The notes beneath the pieces are model-generated. The model searched no databases. It was not told the DNA's origin and saw nothing but the letters and a program-made list of their open reading frames with translations. Source: Acinetobacter sp. ANC 3929 (lineage in GTDB: Bacteria > Pseudomonadota > Gammaproteobacteria > Pseudomonadales > Moraxellaceae). Taken from it: a stretch of DNA of 64,000 nucleotides. Below are positions 34,777 to 43,463 of this stretch, one piece after another. Location: the NCBI RefSeq assembly GCF_000369405.1, contig NZ_KB849998.1, positions 479,969 through 543,968 on the forward strand. The letters run 5' to 3'. The translations under genes were made by a program, and so were the position numbers. The number at the start of each line of letters is the position of its first letter. The stretch's first letter is position 1.

Positions 34777-36294
34777 ATGATGTCTTTAAGTCGTATTCGC
34801 CTTGCGTCGCTGCACGACAAGGTAATGAGTGCAGAGCAGGCAGCTCAGTTTATTAAAAATGATATGACGGTGGGTATGAGCGGTTTTACCCGTGCTGGTG
34901 AAGCGAAAGCTGTACCACAAGCACTGGTTGAACAAGCGAAAAAGAATCCGTTAAAAATCACATTAATTACGGGTGCAAGTCTCGGCAATGACTTAGACAA
35001 ACAATTGACTGAAGCAGGTGTTCTTGCCCGCCGCATGCCATTCCAGGTCGACAATACCTTACGTCGCGCGATTAATAACGGCGAAGTGATGTTTATCGAT
35101 CAGCATTTGTCTGAAACGGTCGAGCAGATGCGTAACCAGCAATTGAAACGTCCTGATGTTGCAGTGATTGAAGCAGTGGCGATTACCGAAGATGGCCATA
35201 TTGTTCCAACCACCTCTGTCGGTAACTCAGCGAGCTTCGCCATTTTTGCAGAAAAAGTAATTGTTGAAATCAATACCTCTCTTAGTGAAAACTTCGAAGG
35301 TCTACACGATATTTATATCCCGACTTATCGCCCTACTCGTACGCCATTGCCTTTAACTCAAGTGGATGACCGCATTGGTTCGACTGCGATTCCAATCGAT
35401 CCGGCAAAAATCGTGGGTATCGTATTCAATGACACAGCAGATTCACCATCAACTGTGACCCCACCTGATGCTGAAACTCAAGGCATCGCGAACCACCTGA
35501 TTAAATTCTTTGAAAAAGAAGTCGAAGAAGGTCGTTTAGCGAAGAATCTAGGGCCTTTGCAAGCAGGTATTGGTTCAATTGCCAATGCTGTTTTAACAGG
35601 ACTTAAAGATTCGAATTTTGAAGATTTGGTGATGTATTCGGAAGTACTTCAAGACTGTACTTTTGAATTAATTGATGCAGGTAAAATGAAGTTCGCTTCA
35701 GGCAGCTCAATCACCTTATCGGCACAATGTGGCGAACGTGTTTTTGGTAACCTTGAAAAATACAAAGACAAGCTGGTCTTACGTCCACAAGAAATCTCAA
35801 ACCACCCTGAAATTGTGCGTCGCCTAGGCATTATCGGGATTAATACTGCACTTGAGTTCGATATTTACGGTAACGTGAACTCAACGCATGTCTGCGGTAC
35901 CAAAATGATGAATGGTATCGGCGGTTCAGGTGACTTTGCCCGTAATGCTCACCTTGCGATCTTCGTAACCAAATCCATTGCCAAAGGTGGCGATATTTCA
36001 TCGATCGTGCCGATGGTCAGCCATGTCGACCATAATGAACATGACGTTGATATTCTGGTTACCGAAGTGGGTCTAGCTGATTTACGCGGCTTGGCACCAC
36101 GTGAACGTGCGCGTGTCATTATCGACAACTGCGTACATCCACTTTATCAAGGTGCGCTCAATGATTACTTTGATCGTGCTTGCGAACGCGGTGGCCATAC
36201 CCCGCACATTCTTCGTGAAGCCTTGTCTTGGCATGCCAATTTTGAAGAAACAGGCCATATGTTAGCGCCTGTAGATATTGCTAAATCAGCTTAA
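34777..36294 (+). CDS. Acetyl-CoA hydrolase / succinyl-CoA:acetate CoA-transferase family protein
   Basis: This 505-residue cytosolic enzyme belongs to the class I CoA-transferase family that includes AarC and Cat1. It moves CoA between succinyl-CoA and acetate. The N-terminal domain has GMSGFTRAGEAKAVPQAL. The C-terminal half has GIGSIANAVLTGL followed by the presumed catalytic Glu in MYSEVLQD, and then the oxyanion glycine region NSTHVCGTKMMNGIGGSG. Either hydrolase or transferase activity is possible; the conserved Glu and full length favour transferase. Start codons at 34777 and 34780 are adjacent. A terminator lies 20 bp past the stop. Confidence 0.9.
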   Translation: MMSLSRIRLASLHDKVMSAEQAAQFIKNDMTVGMSGFTRAGEAKAVPQALVEQAKKNPLKITLITGASLGNDLDKQLTEAGVLARRMPFQVDNTLRRAINNGEVMFIDQHLSETVEQMRNQQLKRPDVAVIEAVAITEDGHIVPTTSVGNSASFAIFAEKVIVEINTSLSENFEGLHDIYIPTYRPTRTPLPLTQVDDRIGSTAIPIDPAKIVGIVFNDTADSPSTVTPPDAETQGIANHLIKFFEKEVEEGRLAKNLGPLQAGIGSIANAVLTGLKDSNFEDLVMYSEVLQDCTFELIDAGKMKFASGSSITLSAQCGERVFGNLEKYKDKLVLRPQEISNHPEIVRRLGIIGINTALEFDIYGNVNSTHVCGTKMMNGIGGSGDFARNAHLAIFVTKSIAKGGDISSIVPMVSHVDHNEHDVDILVTEVGLADLRGLAPRERARVIIDNCVHPLYQGALNDYFDRACERGGHTPHILREALSWHANFEETGHMLAPVDIAKSA

Positions 36295-36314
36295 TATCTC
36301 TCTGGTTCTTCATC

Positions 36315-36342
36315 AAAAAGCATGCTTCGGCATGCTTTTTTA
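36315..36342. terminator. Terminator between the CoA-transferase and methyltransferase genes
   Basis: An 11-bp perfect stem (AAAAAGCATGC / GCATGCTTTTT) with a TTCG loop; convergent genes share it. Confidence 0.9.
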
Positions 36343-36347
36343 TTTTC

Positions 36348-37085
36348 CTATCCTGAAACAGCTAAGCGCCCGACTCTAAGTAAAATTGGAAAGCGAATCC
36401 CAATCGGCTGCTGGATCTGTAAAAGATCTTGTAAGCTCGCCAAAGGGCTGACATGCAGCTGATCTTGGTAATGCTTTACCGCAGACCAAGTATTGAGATA
36501 ACCCCAGAGCTGAAGCCCTGTCCATGTCAACTCAATCTGGAACTGCGGCATTGCGATTTCCTCAAAGGGAAATGGAATGGTTTGATAATGCTCATCGATA
36601 TAACGTCGCTCTGCATCCCAGAAGCCATTTAAAGTCTCAAAATAGAGGCGTTCTACTCGATTATTTAAATCCTGATCATCAAGCTGTAATAGACCATAGC
36701 CGATGACTGCAAAAAGACCATCTGGCTTTAATGTCCGTTTCACTTCTGCATAAAATTTTTCAAAATCAAACCAGTGAATCGCCTGGGCAACAGTAATTAA
36801 ATCAAAAGACTGATCTGCAAATGATGTCTGCTCTGCGGCTTGTTGCACATACTGCACATTAGGCAATGCGGGTGCTTGATCTAACTGATTTTGACTTAGG
36901 TCTGTGGCCATTACAATTTGAAAATGAGGAGCTAGCAACTGGGTCAGTTGCCCTGAACCAGCCCCACAATCCCACGCACTCTCAAAGCCATTGAGCTGCT
37001 TTATTAAGCAGTTTACTAATAATTGTGGATAAGTTGGCCGCGCCTGTTGATAAAGTTCACTTTGCTCAGAAAATAAGTCTTTCAT
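36348..37085 (-). CDS. Class I SAM-dependent methyltransferase
   Basis: This 245-residue cytosolic protein has the SAM-binding motif I AWDCGAGSGQLTQLL near residues 38-52. The acidic end of beta2 is MATDLSQNQLDQA, and motif IV is LITVAQAIHWFDFEKFY. The HWF step is typical of the YafE/Methyltransf_11 group resembling yeast Crg1/trans-aconitate methyltransferases. The acceptor substrate is not evident. It is convergent with the CoA-transferase and upstream of the tRNA-Phe cassettes in map order. No clear ribosome site is seen before its ATG. Confidence 0.82.
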   Translation of the reverse strand: MKDLFSEQSELYQQARPTYPQLLVNCLIKQLNGFESAWDCGAGSGQLTQLLAPHFQIVMATDLSQNQLDQAPALPNVQYVQQAAEQTSFADQSFDLITVAQAIHWFDFEKFYAEVKRTLKPDGLFAVIGYGLLQLDDQDLNNRVERLYFETLNGFWDAERRYIDEHYQTIPFPFEEIAMPQFQIELTWTGLQLWGYLNTWSAVKHYQDQLHVSPLASLQDLLQIQQPIGIRFPILLRVGRLAVSG

Positions 37086-37144
37086 AGCGGTCTATTCTTA
37101 AAATTTTTGACTCAGTTTTAATATAGCAAAATATTTTAAATATA

Positions 37145-37177
37145 AAAAAACCCCAAACTTTCGTTTGAGGTTTTTTG
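37145..37177 (-). terminator. Terminator of tRNA-Phe copy 2
   Basis: On the minus strand AAAAAACCTCAAAC / GTTTGGGGTTTTTTT forms a stem with a GAAA loop and a long T-run, directly after the tRNA at 37182. Confidence 0.82.
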
Positions 37178-37181
37178 AATA

Positions 37182-37257
37182 TGGTGGCGAGACCCAGGAT
37201 CGAACTGGGGACACACGGATTTTCAATCCGTTGCTCTACCTACTGAGCTATCACGCC
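37182..37257 (-). tRNA. tRNA-Phe (GAA), downstream copy
   Basis: A 76-nt tRNA with encoded CCA. The acceptor GGCGTGA pairs with TCTCGCC, the anticodon loop TTGAAAA carries GAA, and the T-arm includes GTTCGATCC. It is identical to the copy at 37398. It has its own promoter and terminator. Confidence 0.97.
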
Positions 37258-37267
37258 GATGGGGTGT

Positions 37268-37296
37268 ATTAAGCCGTATCTCAGCTGAATAGTCAA
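37268..37296 (-). promoter_or_regulatory. Promoter of tRNA-Phe, downstream copy
   Basis: On the minus strand TTGACT (37296-37291), 17 bp, then CTTAAT (37273-37268), ending 10 bp before the tRNA. It resembles the promoter of the other copy, including a shared CTGAGA spacer element. Confidence 0.7.
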
Positions 37297-37351
37297 TAAT
37301 TATCATGGGCTTTTGATTTAAATGCACATTTTTCATGCAATCAAATTTCGG

Positions 37352-37382
37352 GTAAAAAAAATCCCTGATGGGATCAGGGATT
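37352..37382 (-). terminator. Terminator of tRNA-Phe, upstream copy
   Basis: On the minus strand AATCCCTGA-TCCCA-TCAGGGATT followed by seven Ts, 16 bp after the tRNA end. Confidence 0.85.
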
Positions 37383-37397
37383 GAAAATACAAATTTA

Positions 37398-37473
37398 TGG
37401 TGGCGAGACCCAGGATCGAACTGGGGACACACGGATTTTCAATCCGTTGCTCTACCTACTGAGCTATCACGCC
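37398..37473 (-). tRNA. tRNA-Phe (GAA), upstream copy
   Basis: Identical over 76 nt to the copy at 37182. It is flanked by its own promoter (37485-37513) and terminator (37352-37382). Confidence 0.97.
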
Positions 37474-37484
37474 AAAGTGGGCGT

Positions 37485-37513
37485 ATTAAACAATGTTTGT
37501 CTCAGCCCGTCAA
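37485..37513 (-). promoter_or_regulatory. Promoter of tRNA-Phe, upstream copy
   Basis: On the minus strand TTGACG (37513-37508), a 17-bp spacer, then TTTAAT (37490-37485); the tRNA begins 12 bp later. Confidence 0.72.
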
Positions 37514-37573
37514 GCAAATTTGTGGATTTTTCTCTTAAGCGCTTAATTTTGCTCCAAAGTAGCAACCCAAGCC

Positions 37574-37951
37574 TTAGATTTTGCCGATATGCGATAAACA
37601 GCGATGGATTGCCCCACAACCTGGCTCAAATTGTTTAACCCCCTGTTCTTCCTCCATACGGCAAACTTCTTCAACCAAACGTTCTGCAACCCCACGGCCA
37701 CGATTGGCTGGATGTACCACAATATATTCCAAAACACGGCTTTCACCTTGTCCTGTCGCCCAAATTGCACCTATAATTTTGGTGTTAAATTCAGCAGTAT
37801 AAACTGTGGTATATTGCTGGAGATTTTGTTCAAGTTGTTCCATTGCATCTTGCCCATCGCCAAACTCTGGGCTGGTATCGTAAAGTCGCTCTAGCTGAGT
37901 ACGAATTCCTAGATTATCCAGAGAACTGTAAGCATGTACGGTAATAGGCAT
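37574..37951 (-). CDS. GNAT-family acetyltransferase (possibly PanZ-like acetyl-CoA sensor)
   Basis: This 125-residue protein has the acetyl-CoA-binding motif A VVHPANRGRGVAERLVEEV near residues 78-96. The beta-strand before it is SRVLEYIVV. Short stand-alone GNAT proteins of this size in Acinetobacter include PanZ-type regulators that act on PanD maturation rather than as enzymes. The length and motif fit, but that role is inference. GGAGGGTTAATCA precedes the ATG. It diverges from hisB by about 100 bp. Confidence 0.78.
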   Translation of the reverse strand: MPITVHAYSSLDNLGIRTQLERLYDTSPEFGDGQDAMEQLEQNLQQYTTVYTAEFNTKIIGAIWATGQGESRVLEYIVVHPANRGRGVAERLVEEVCRMEEEQGVKQFEPGCGAIHRCLSHIGKI

Positions 37952-38055
37952 TGATTAACCCTCCTGAGCAAACTATGATGCTGTCACTTTTTCGTCACAG
38001 CGAAACTATTGGTTTTTAATTCAATCATTTTTGACGTTTTTTGAGGAACGTGTCC

Positions 38056-38649
38056 ATGACGCAACGTATCAGTGAAGTGGTAAGAAATACCAACGAAACA
38101 AAAATTCGAGTTCGTCTCAATCTCGATGGTACTGGTCAAGGCACACTCAACACTGGAGTTCCATTTTTAGACCATATGATTGATCAAATCAAGCGTCATG
38201 GTCTATTTGATATCGACATTCATTGCGATGGCGATCTGGAAATTGATGACCATCACACTGTCGAAGACTGTGGAATCACCTTGGGGCAAGCGTTTGCGCA
38301 AGCTTTAGGCGATAAAAAAGGCTTACGTCGTTATGGGCATTTTTATGCACCATTAGATGAAGCACTATCTCGTGTTGTGGTTGATTTGTCTGGTCGTCCA
38401 GGTTTGTTTATGGATATTCCATATACGCGTGCCCGCATCGGAACCTTTGATGTCGATTTATTTTCAGAATTTTTCCAAGGTTTTGTCAATCATGCGCTGA
38501 TGACATTGCATATCGATAACCTGAAAGGCAAAAATAGTCACCACCAGATTGAAAGTGTGTTTAAAGCTTTAGCACGTGCATTACGTATGGCATGTGAAAT
38601 TGATCCACGCGCAGAAAACACCATTGCTTCGACTAAAGGTAGTTTGTAA
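38056..38649 (+). CDS. hisB: Imidazoleglycerol-phosphate dehydratase
   Basis: This carries out step 6 of histidine synthesis, converting imidazole-glycerol phosphate to imidazole-acetol phosphate. The 197-residue monofunctional enzyme has the Mn-binding repeats [10 protein letters not shown] and [13 protein letters not shown]; there is no fused phosphatase domain. The frame opens earlier at a TTG, but the ATG at 38056 has GAGG nine bases upstream and gives the family N-terminus ([15 protein letters not shown]). The stop overlaps the hisH start by one base (TAATG). Confidence 0.97.
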   Translation: MTQRISEVVRNTNETKIRVRLNLDGTGQGTLNTGVPFLDHMIDQIKRHGLFDIDIHCDGDLEIDDHHTVEDCGITLGQAFAQALGDKKGLRRYGHFYAPLDEALSRVVVDLSGRPGLFMDIPYTRARIGTFDVDLFSEFFQGFVNHALMTLHIDNLKGKNSHHQIESVFKALARALRMACEIDPRAENTIASTKGSL

Positions 38650-39266
38650 TGACCCGTATTGCTTTACTTGATTACGGCATGGGCAATCTACACTCTGCGG
38701 CAAAAGCCTTAGAGCATGTCGGTGCAACAGTTGATGTCACTAATGATCCTAAACTGATTGCCAAAGCGGATAAAATTGTTTTCCCGGGTGTCGGTGCTAT
38801 GCGTGACTGCATGCAAGGCATGCGTGAGGCAGGAATTGATGACGTGGTGCATCAAGCCGCATTCAACAAACCTGTTTTAGCGATCTGTGTAGGTATGCAA
38901 GCTCTGCTACAACGTTCGGAAGAAAATGGTGGTGTAGATGCATTAGGTATTTTTGAGGGTGTGGGGAAACACTTTCCTGAAATTCCTAATTTAAAAGTGC
39001 CACACATGGGTTGGAACCAAGTGCATCAACTTGATCCAAGTCACCCCATGTGGAATAACATTGAGCAAGATGCACGTTTCTACTTTGTACATAGCTATTA
39101 TGTGGAACCTAAAGACACCTCAATCATTGCAGCAACCTGTGATTACGGCGTGAATTTCTGCACCGCAATTCACAAAGACAATTTGTTTGCGACCCAATTC
39201 CATCCTGAAAAAAGTCATACCGCTGGTTTGCAGTTGTTAAAGAACTTTGTGGAATGGAAGATTTAA
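38649..39266 (+). CDS. hisH: Imidazole glycerol phosphate synthase, glutaminase subunit
   Basis: This supplies ammonia from glutamine to HisF, which closes the imidazole ring. The 205 residues show the class I amidotransferase triad: the nucleophile Cys in [11 protein letters not shown] (near residue 80), and His plus Glu in [10 protein letters not shown] (near residue 185). The N-terminus [13 protein letters not shown] is typical. It is translationally coupled to hisB. Its partner hisF lies about 10.6 kb away. Confidence 0.97.
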   Translation: MTRIALLDYGMGNLHSAAKALEHVGATVDVTNDPKLIAKADKIVFPGVGAMRDCMQGMREAGIDDVVHQAAFNKPVLAICVGMQALLQRSEENGGVDALGIFEGVGKHFPEIPNLKVPHMGWNQVHQLDPSHPMWNNIEQDARFYFVHSYYVEPKDTSIIAATCDYGVNFCTAIHKDNLFATQFHPEKSHTAGLQLLKNFVEWKI

Positions 39267-39277
39267 GCTTCGCTCAT

Positions 39278-39310
39278 ACAGATCAAGTCCTTTGTTATGA
39301 CTTGATCTGT
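39278..39310 (+). terminator. Hairpin after hisH
   Basis: A perfect 12-bp stem (ACAGATCAAGTC / GACTTGATCTGT) with the loop CTTTGTTAT. It lacks a good T-run, so termination strength is uncertain. Confidence 0.55.
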
Positions 39311-39422
39311 TATTCATAAAATAATTTAAGCATTAATTTTTAAAAAATTTCTTTAATATTCTAGTGCATAATACATTTTTTAAGTTTTAAAACCCCATAA
39401 AAACACTTAGATAGGAATAACA

Positions 39423-39968
39423 ATGAATTTATCAACTCAAAGCGTGGATCATCCACTCAGCCCTAAAGGCCGTTTTGGTCGGCTTTCCTATGCAGCTTGG
39501 ACATTTTTAAGTTCAATCATCGCAGTGATTCTCATTTTTGTCTTGGCATTTGGCGCTGTGCTCGTGACTGGTGGCAATCTCGAACAAGGGCAAGATTATC
39601 CAATCTTCGCAATTGTCCTATTTATCATTCTCTATATCGTGTTCATCTATTTTTCTTTTGTATTTACTATTCGTCGTCTACATGACCGAAATCAAACAGG
39701 CTGGTTGTCATTATTAGCCATTGTCCCCTTTGTAAATTTTATTTTCATTATTTATCTGCTCTGTGCCAAGGGAACAGCAGGCGAGAATAAGTTTGGTGGT
39801 GAACGTGAAACATCAGGCTGGGAAAAAGTCTTGGGCTGGATTTATATTGTGATTATTCCACTTGCCGTCATTTTTGCCTTAGTAGGCAGCGCAGTTCCTG
39901 CATATCAGGAATATGTGCAAAGAAATCAGCAAGCTCAGATTGAGCAACAGATAAATCAAGCTAAATAA
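39423..39968 (+). CDS. DUF805-family membrane protein
   Basis: This 181-residue inner-membrane protein has about four helices. The DUF805 core is visible: GRFGRLSYAAWTFL near residue 17, RRLHDRNQTGWLSLL near residue 83, then a hydrophobic stretch and CAKGTAGENKFGG. The tail ends in a Gln-rich helix after a last membrane segment that reads like a pilin N-terminus. Its function is not known for the family. AGGAATAACA lies before the ATG, and its own terminator follows at 39984. Confidence 0.85.
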   Translation: MNLSTQSVDHPLSPKGRFGRLSYAAWTFLSSIIAVILIFVLAFGAVLVTGGNLEQGQDYPIFAIVLFIILYIVFIYFSFVFTIRRLHDRNQTGWLSLLAIVPFVNFIFIIYLLCAKGTAGENKFGGERETSGWEKVLGWIYIVIIPLAVIFALVGSAVPAYQEYVQRNQQAQIEQQINQAK

Positions 39969-39983
39969 TACGTTATTATTACT

Positions 39984-40009
39984 AAGCCGAGTTCCGACTT
40001 GGCTTTTTT
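39984..40009 (+). terminator. Terminator of the DUF805 gene
   Basis: An 8-bp stem (AAGCCGAG / CTTGGCTT, one G-U) with the loop TTCCGA and six Ts. A second hairpin (AAGCTCAA / TTGAGCTT) lies at about 40029-40053, directly before the next gene. Confidence 0.8.
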
Positions 40010-40055
40010 ATTTCAATAAAACCCTTTAAGCTCAATCAAACGCTTTGAGCTTTTA

Positions 40056-40724
40056 ATGCAGATGGATACGCCTCCACACACCCCTCCTTTAAGCAAAGAA
40101 CAAATCCGTGCATTGCCTGCATTTCTCAATCTAGCTACAGATCGTATCTTGGTGATCCAAACGCTTGAACAGTGCAAGGCAATTCAAGCTGAGCTCTCTT
40201 CTATTCAGGTCTTTGGTTTTGATACTGAATCCAAGCCAACTTTCAAAGTTGGAGAGAAATCGACAGGTCCTCACCTAATCCAGCTCGCAACGCCAAACAA
40301 GGCTTATTTATTTCAAGTCCGTGCTGAAATATTAGATTTTCTCAAACCGATTCTCGAAAATGAGCTACAACTCAAGGTTGGTTTTGGACTAAAAAATGAC
40401 ACCCATATCTTCCGCGGTAAAAACATTCACCCCAATGCAATGATTGATTTATCCAAGAGCTTTTCAAGTTTTGGTTATCGTAGCCAAGTCGGCATCCAAA
40501 CGGCAATCGCACTCCTGTTCCAACGTTATTTTGCCAAAAGTAAAAAAGTCAGTACCTCAAACTGGTCTGTTAAAGATCTCAGCCCGCAACAAATCAATTA
40601 TGCCGCCGCAGATGCCTATGCAGCATTACTCTGTTTCGAGCAACTGTATCAGCAACAATTGCTGACATCACAATTACTGCAACAAATCAGGAGAATACTG
40701 GAAGGTTCAGCAGACAAAGCTTAG
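40056..40724 (+). CDS. RNase D-like 3'-5' exonuclease domain protein
   Basis: This 222-residue protein is a single DEDDy exonuclease domain. Asp56 and Glu58 lie in FGFDTES, Asp115 in LKNDTHIF, and Tyr182 with Asp186 in NYAAADAYAAL. It lacks the HRDC domains of true RNase D, so it could act on RNA or single-stranded DNA. No ribosome site stands out before the ATG. It sits between hisH and hisA, perhaps as a passenger in the his region. Confidence 0.85.
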   Translation: MQMDTPPHTPPLSKEQIRALPAFLNLATDRILVIQTLEQCKAIQAELSSIQVFGFDTESKPTFKVGEKSTGPHLIQLATPNKAYLFQVRAEILDFLKPILENELQLKVGFGLKNDTHIFRGKNIHPNAMIDLSKSFSSFGYRSQVGIQTAIALLFQRYFAKSKKVSTSNWSVKDLSPQQINYAAADAYAALLCFEQLYQQQLLTSQLLQQIRRILEGSADKA

Positions 40725-40808
40725 TGATTGATCAATACTTTGCTAATATAGGGCCTGTTGAACAAGCCTTAATAATTTAAACCCTATGATGACGCAAGGA
40801 GCGAAAGC

Positions 40809-41540
40809 ATGCTAATCATCCCAGCAATTGACCTGAAAGATGGTAAATGTGTCCGTTTAAAACAAGGACGTATGGAAGACGATACCGTTTTCTCTGAAGA
40901 TCCTGTAGCAACTGCACAACATTGGGTGGATGAAGGCGCACGTCGTTTACATTTAGTCGATTTAAATGGTGCTTTCGCAGGTACGCCAATTCATAAACCA
41001 GTCGTTGAAGCAATTGCCCGTGCACAACCTGAACTTCCGATTCAAATTGGTGGTGGTATCCGTTCACTCGAAACCATCGAACACTATTTGGAAGCTGGCG
41101 TTTCTTTCGTGATTATTGGTACCAAAGCCGTGAAAGAGCCTGAGTTTGTTGAAGAAGCATGTAAACGCTTCGCAGGTCATATCATTGTCGGTATTGATGC
41201 AATCAATGGCATGGTGGCAACCGATGGTTGGGCCAATGTGACTGATGTAAAAGCGACTGACCTTGCTAAACGTTTTGCGGATGCAGGCGTATCAAGTATT
41301 GTCTATACTGACATTGCCCGTGATGGCATGATGCAAGGTGTGAATGTTGAGCAGACCGTGAACTTGGCCAACTATTCAGGTCTTCCTGTAATTGCTTCTG
41401 GTGGTGTCACCAATTTGGATGATGTGCGCAATTTAAAAGATAAAAAGGGAATTCTAGGTGCGATTACAGGTCGTGCAATCTATGAAGGGACCTTAAGTCT
41501 TCGTGAAGCGCAATTATTGTTAGACCAGCAATCTCTCTAA
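40809..41540 (+). CDS. hisA: ProFAR isomerase (histidine biosynthesis)
   Basis: This isomerises phosphoribosyl-formimino-AICAR-phosphate to the ribulosyl form, the substrate of HisH-HisF. The 243-residue TIM barrel opens with [18 protein letters not shown], containing the first catalytic Asp. The second Asp is in [14 protein letters not shown], and phosphate-binding loops IGGGIRS and ASGGVTN are present. AAGGAGCGAAAGC precedes the ATG. It is separated from hisB-hisH by two unrelated genes. Confidence 0.97.
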   Translation: MLIIPAIDLKDGKCVRLKQGRMEDDTVFSEDPVATAQHWVDEGARRLHLVDLNGAFAGTPIHKPVVEAIARAQPELPIQIGGGIRSLETIEHYLEAGVSFVIIGTKAVKEPEFVEEACKRFAGHIIVGIDAINGMVATDGWANVTDVKATDLAKRFADAGVSSIVYTDIARDGMMQGVNVEQTVNLANYSGLPVIASGGVTNLDDVRNLKDKKGILGAITGRAIYEGTLSLREAQLLLDQQSL

Positions 41541-41848
41541 TCATTTTATGCTCTAGTTATTGTAACAATCGCTAGAGCTTTATGAGCTTGGCCTGACAGG
41601 TGTATTGTTGTCGGCGTTATTCCTTACCAATAAATGAGAACTAGACATTCGTGTTGAGCGCTATTTTGAAGATTCTGCACGGGTATGATCTCAACGCAAA
41701 GGGGTACAAATCAGCGTTCGAGGTCTGAATGAAGCCAGCTCGATCATGATTGATAAATATGGCACTCATCAAAGCTCAAGCTAAGTTTGCAAACATAGCC
41801 ATAAATCCTACAGGTGCTTAAGCAATCAACATTAAGTTTTTTTTACAC
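41541..41848. other. Intergenic region with hairpin and a possible decayed gene fragment
   Basis: It begins with a hairpin that may end hisA (GCTCTAG / CTAGAGC, 41550-41578). From about 41655 a stop-broken plus-strand frame reads VERYFEDSARV, a stop, then KGVQISVRGLNEASSIMIDKYG. The second part faintly recalls the plug domain of TonB receptors (VRGLN..). I cannot confirm it, and nothing else is visible. Confidence 0.3.
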
Positions 41849-42400
41849 TTAATAAATCACGTTCCGCATAAAGCGAACGGTGCTATTTCCTTGATTAAGA
41901 TAGCGATAATTAATAGAACTCTCAAATAAAATCGACTCTCCTGCCTGAATCACTCGATTTTCATATTCAAACGAAATCGTCAACTCTCCATCCAGCACGT
42001 AAATCAACTCTTGCCAACCCTTTTGATCTGGCTCAGCCTGATACACCTCTCCCACAGCCAATGACCATGTCCATAATTCAACTTGTGTTTGGGTTGGCAC
42101 TGCAGCCAAAAGCGTGGCATGGCTTTCAGCCTGTTGCCCCTGCCAAGCCAAGGTATTGACGATAGCAGATTCACTCAAGTCTGCTGGGCTGACCAGCTTT
42201 TTAAAATCGACAGCTAATGCAATTGCAATCGCATCAAGCTTGGCCAAACTAATATTGACTTGACCTGTTTCCAAAGCAGCAATCGTACGGCGACTGACGC
42301 TTGCCCGATCTGCCAAATCTTGCTGACTGAGCTGACGTTCTGTACGAAAGAGACGAATATTCTGTCCCACATATTGCAATACCGTCTCTGAATGACTCAT
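41849..42400 (-). CDS. XRE-family regulator with C-terminal cupin domain
   Basis: This 183-residue cytosolic regulator has an HTH_3 domain at residues 10-65 (FRTERQLSQQDLADRASVSRRT). A single cupin sensor domain covers about residues 105-180 (ELIYVLDGELTISFE and AGESILFESS). Proteins of this build usually repress a neighbouring transporter and sense its substrate. The ATG follows TAGGAATGA. It diverges from an EamA exporter, and the shared gap carries two matching operators (42431 and 42470). Confidence 0.88.
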   Translation of the reverse strand: MSHSETVLQYVGQNIRLFRTERQLSQQDLADRASVSRRTIAALETGQVNISLAKLDAIAIALAVDFKKLVSPADLSESAIVNTLAWQGQQAESHATLLAAVPTQTQVELWTWSLAVGEVYQAEPDQKGWQELIYVLDGELTISFEYENRVIQAGESILFESSINYRYLNQGNSTVRFMRNVIY

Positions 42401-42430
42401 TCATTCCTACAGTGAAAATAAAAAATATGC

Positions 42431-42442
42431 GCAATATATTGC
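42431..42442. promoter_or_regulatory. Operator 1 in the XRE/EamA intergenic region
   Basis: GCAATATATTGC is a perfect 12-bp palindrome, 31 bp before the XRE-cupin start. It is probably the autoregulatory site. Confidence 0.6.
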
Positions 42443-42469
42443 ACAAAGCTAACAAGCAATGCAATATGT

Positions 42470-42481
42470 GCAGTATATTGC
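42470..42481. promoter_or_regulatory. Operator 2 in the XRE/EamA intergenic region
   Basis: GCAGTATATTGC differs from operator 1 at one base. It lies 39 bp from operator 1 and 10 bp before the EamA start, where it would cover that gene's promoter or leader. A half-site GCAATATGTGCA (42461-42472) overlaps it. Confidence 0.6.
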
Positions 42482-42490
42482 ACTTTATTT

Positions 42491-43405
42491 ATGAGGGTGG
42501 CTGTATTGACCGCTTTGTCTCAATCTCCTAAAGCAGCACAATTCGCGCTTATTTTTATTACCATGATTTGGGGCGGCACGTTTCTAGCAGTGCAATATGC
42601 CCTGAATTTTAGTAGCCCGATGTTTTTTGTCGGCTGTCGTTTTGCTGTCGCAGCTTTGGTGATCTTTTTAATCTCGCTTAAATCTATGCGTGGCTTGACC
42701 CTAAAAGAGGGCTTGGCAGGTACAGCGATCGGGATTCTGATTGCTATTGGCTATGGCACTCAAACCATTGGCCTACAAAGCATTCTCAGTAGCGAATCCG
42801 CCTTTCTAACTGCACTATATGTACCCTTAGTACCTATTTTAATGTGGATAATCTTCCAAAAGATGCCTTCTATGATGACTTGGGTCGGTACAGCACTGGC
42901 CTTTACGGGTTTAATCTTGTTAACGGGCAATGGCTTTTCCAGTATTAACTTTAGTTATGGGCAAGTACTCACCCTCATCTGTGCCTTTGTGATTGCGCTC
43001 GAAATTATCCTGATTGGTTATTTTGCGGGGAAAGTGAATCTAAGACGGGTCACGGTAATTCAACTGGCAGTCGCTTCATTCTTATCTTTTTCCAGTATGC
43101 CTTTGGTTGGTGAACATAGTATTCCTAACTTCTCATGGGGATTGCTGATGATTGCAGTGGCACTAGGCTTAGCCAGCGCATTAATTCAATTTGTGATGAA
43201 CTGGGCTCAACGCATGGTGGACCCAACGCGTGCTGCGATTATTTATGCGGGTGAACCAGTTTGGGCGGGTGTAATCGGCCGTATTGCGGGAGAACGTTTA
43301 CCATTATTGGCATTGTTTGGAGGATTATTGGTGGTGCTTGGCGTTTTGGTGAGCGAATTAAAATTTAAATTTTTTGCGAAGCAACAACTGCCAGAAAATA
43401 AATAG
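42491..43405 (+). CDS. EamA/DMT-family transporter
   Basis: This inner-membrane drug/metabolite transporter has 304 residues and ten predicted helices in two EamA repeats (MIWGGTFLAVQYAL near residue 25; AIIYAGEPVWAGVIG near residue 250). Such proteins usually export amino acids or related metabolites. The ATG at 42491 is used here. The GAGGGTGG inside its first codons is also well placed for a TTG at 42506 (MTALSQSPKAAQ), which may be the true start. It is regulated by the divergent XRE-cupin gene. Confidence 0.87.
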   Translation: MRVAVLTALSQSPKAAQFALIFITMIWGGTFLAVQYALNFSSPMFFVGCRFAVAALVIFLISLKSMRGLTLKEGLAGTAIGILIAIGYGTQTIGLQSILSSESAFLTALYVPLVPILMWIIFQKMPSMMTWVGTALAFTGLILLTGNGFSSINFSYGQVLTLICAFVIALEIILIGYFAGKVNLRRVTVIQLAVASFLSFSSMPLVGEHSIPNFSWGLLMIAVALGLASALIQFVMNWAQRMVDPTRAAIIYAGEPVWAGVIGRIAGERLPLLALFGGLLVVLGVLVSELKFKFFAKQQLPENK

Positions 43406-43414
43406 ATATAGGGA

Positions 43415-43454
43415 AGCGCACAACAGTTTTGTTTAATAAAATCTATTGTGCGCT
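43415..43454. terminator. Inverted repeat between convergent EamA and SfnB-like genes
   Basis: AGCGCACAA (43415-43423) pairs with TTGTGCGCT (43446-43454). The inner AGTTTT/AAAAT pairing extends the structure. It is probably a shared bidirectional terminator. Confidence 0.6.
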
Positions 43455-43463
43455 GAAATCACG

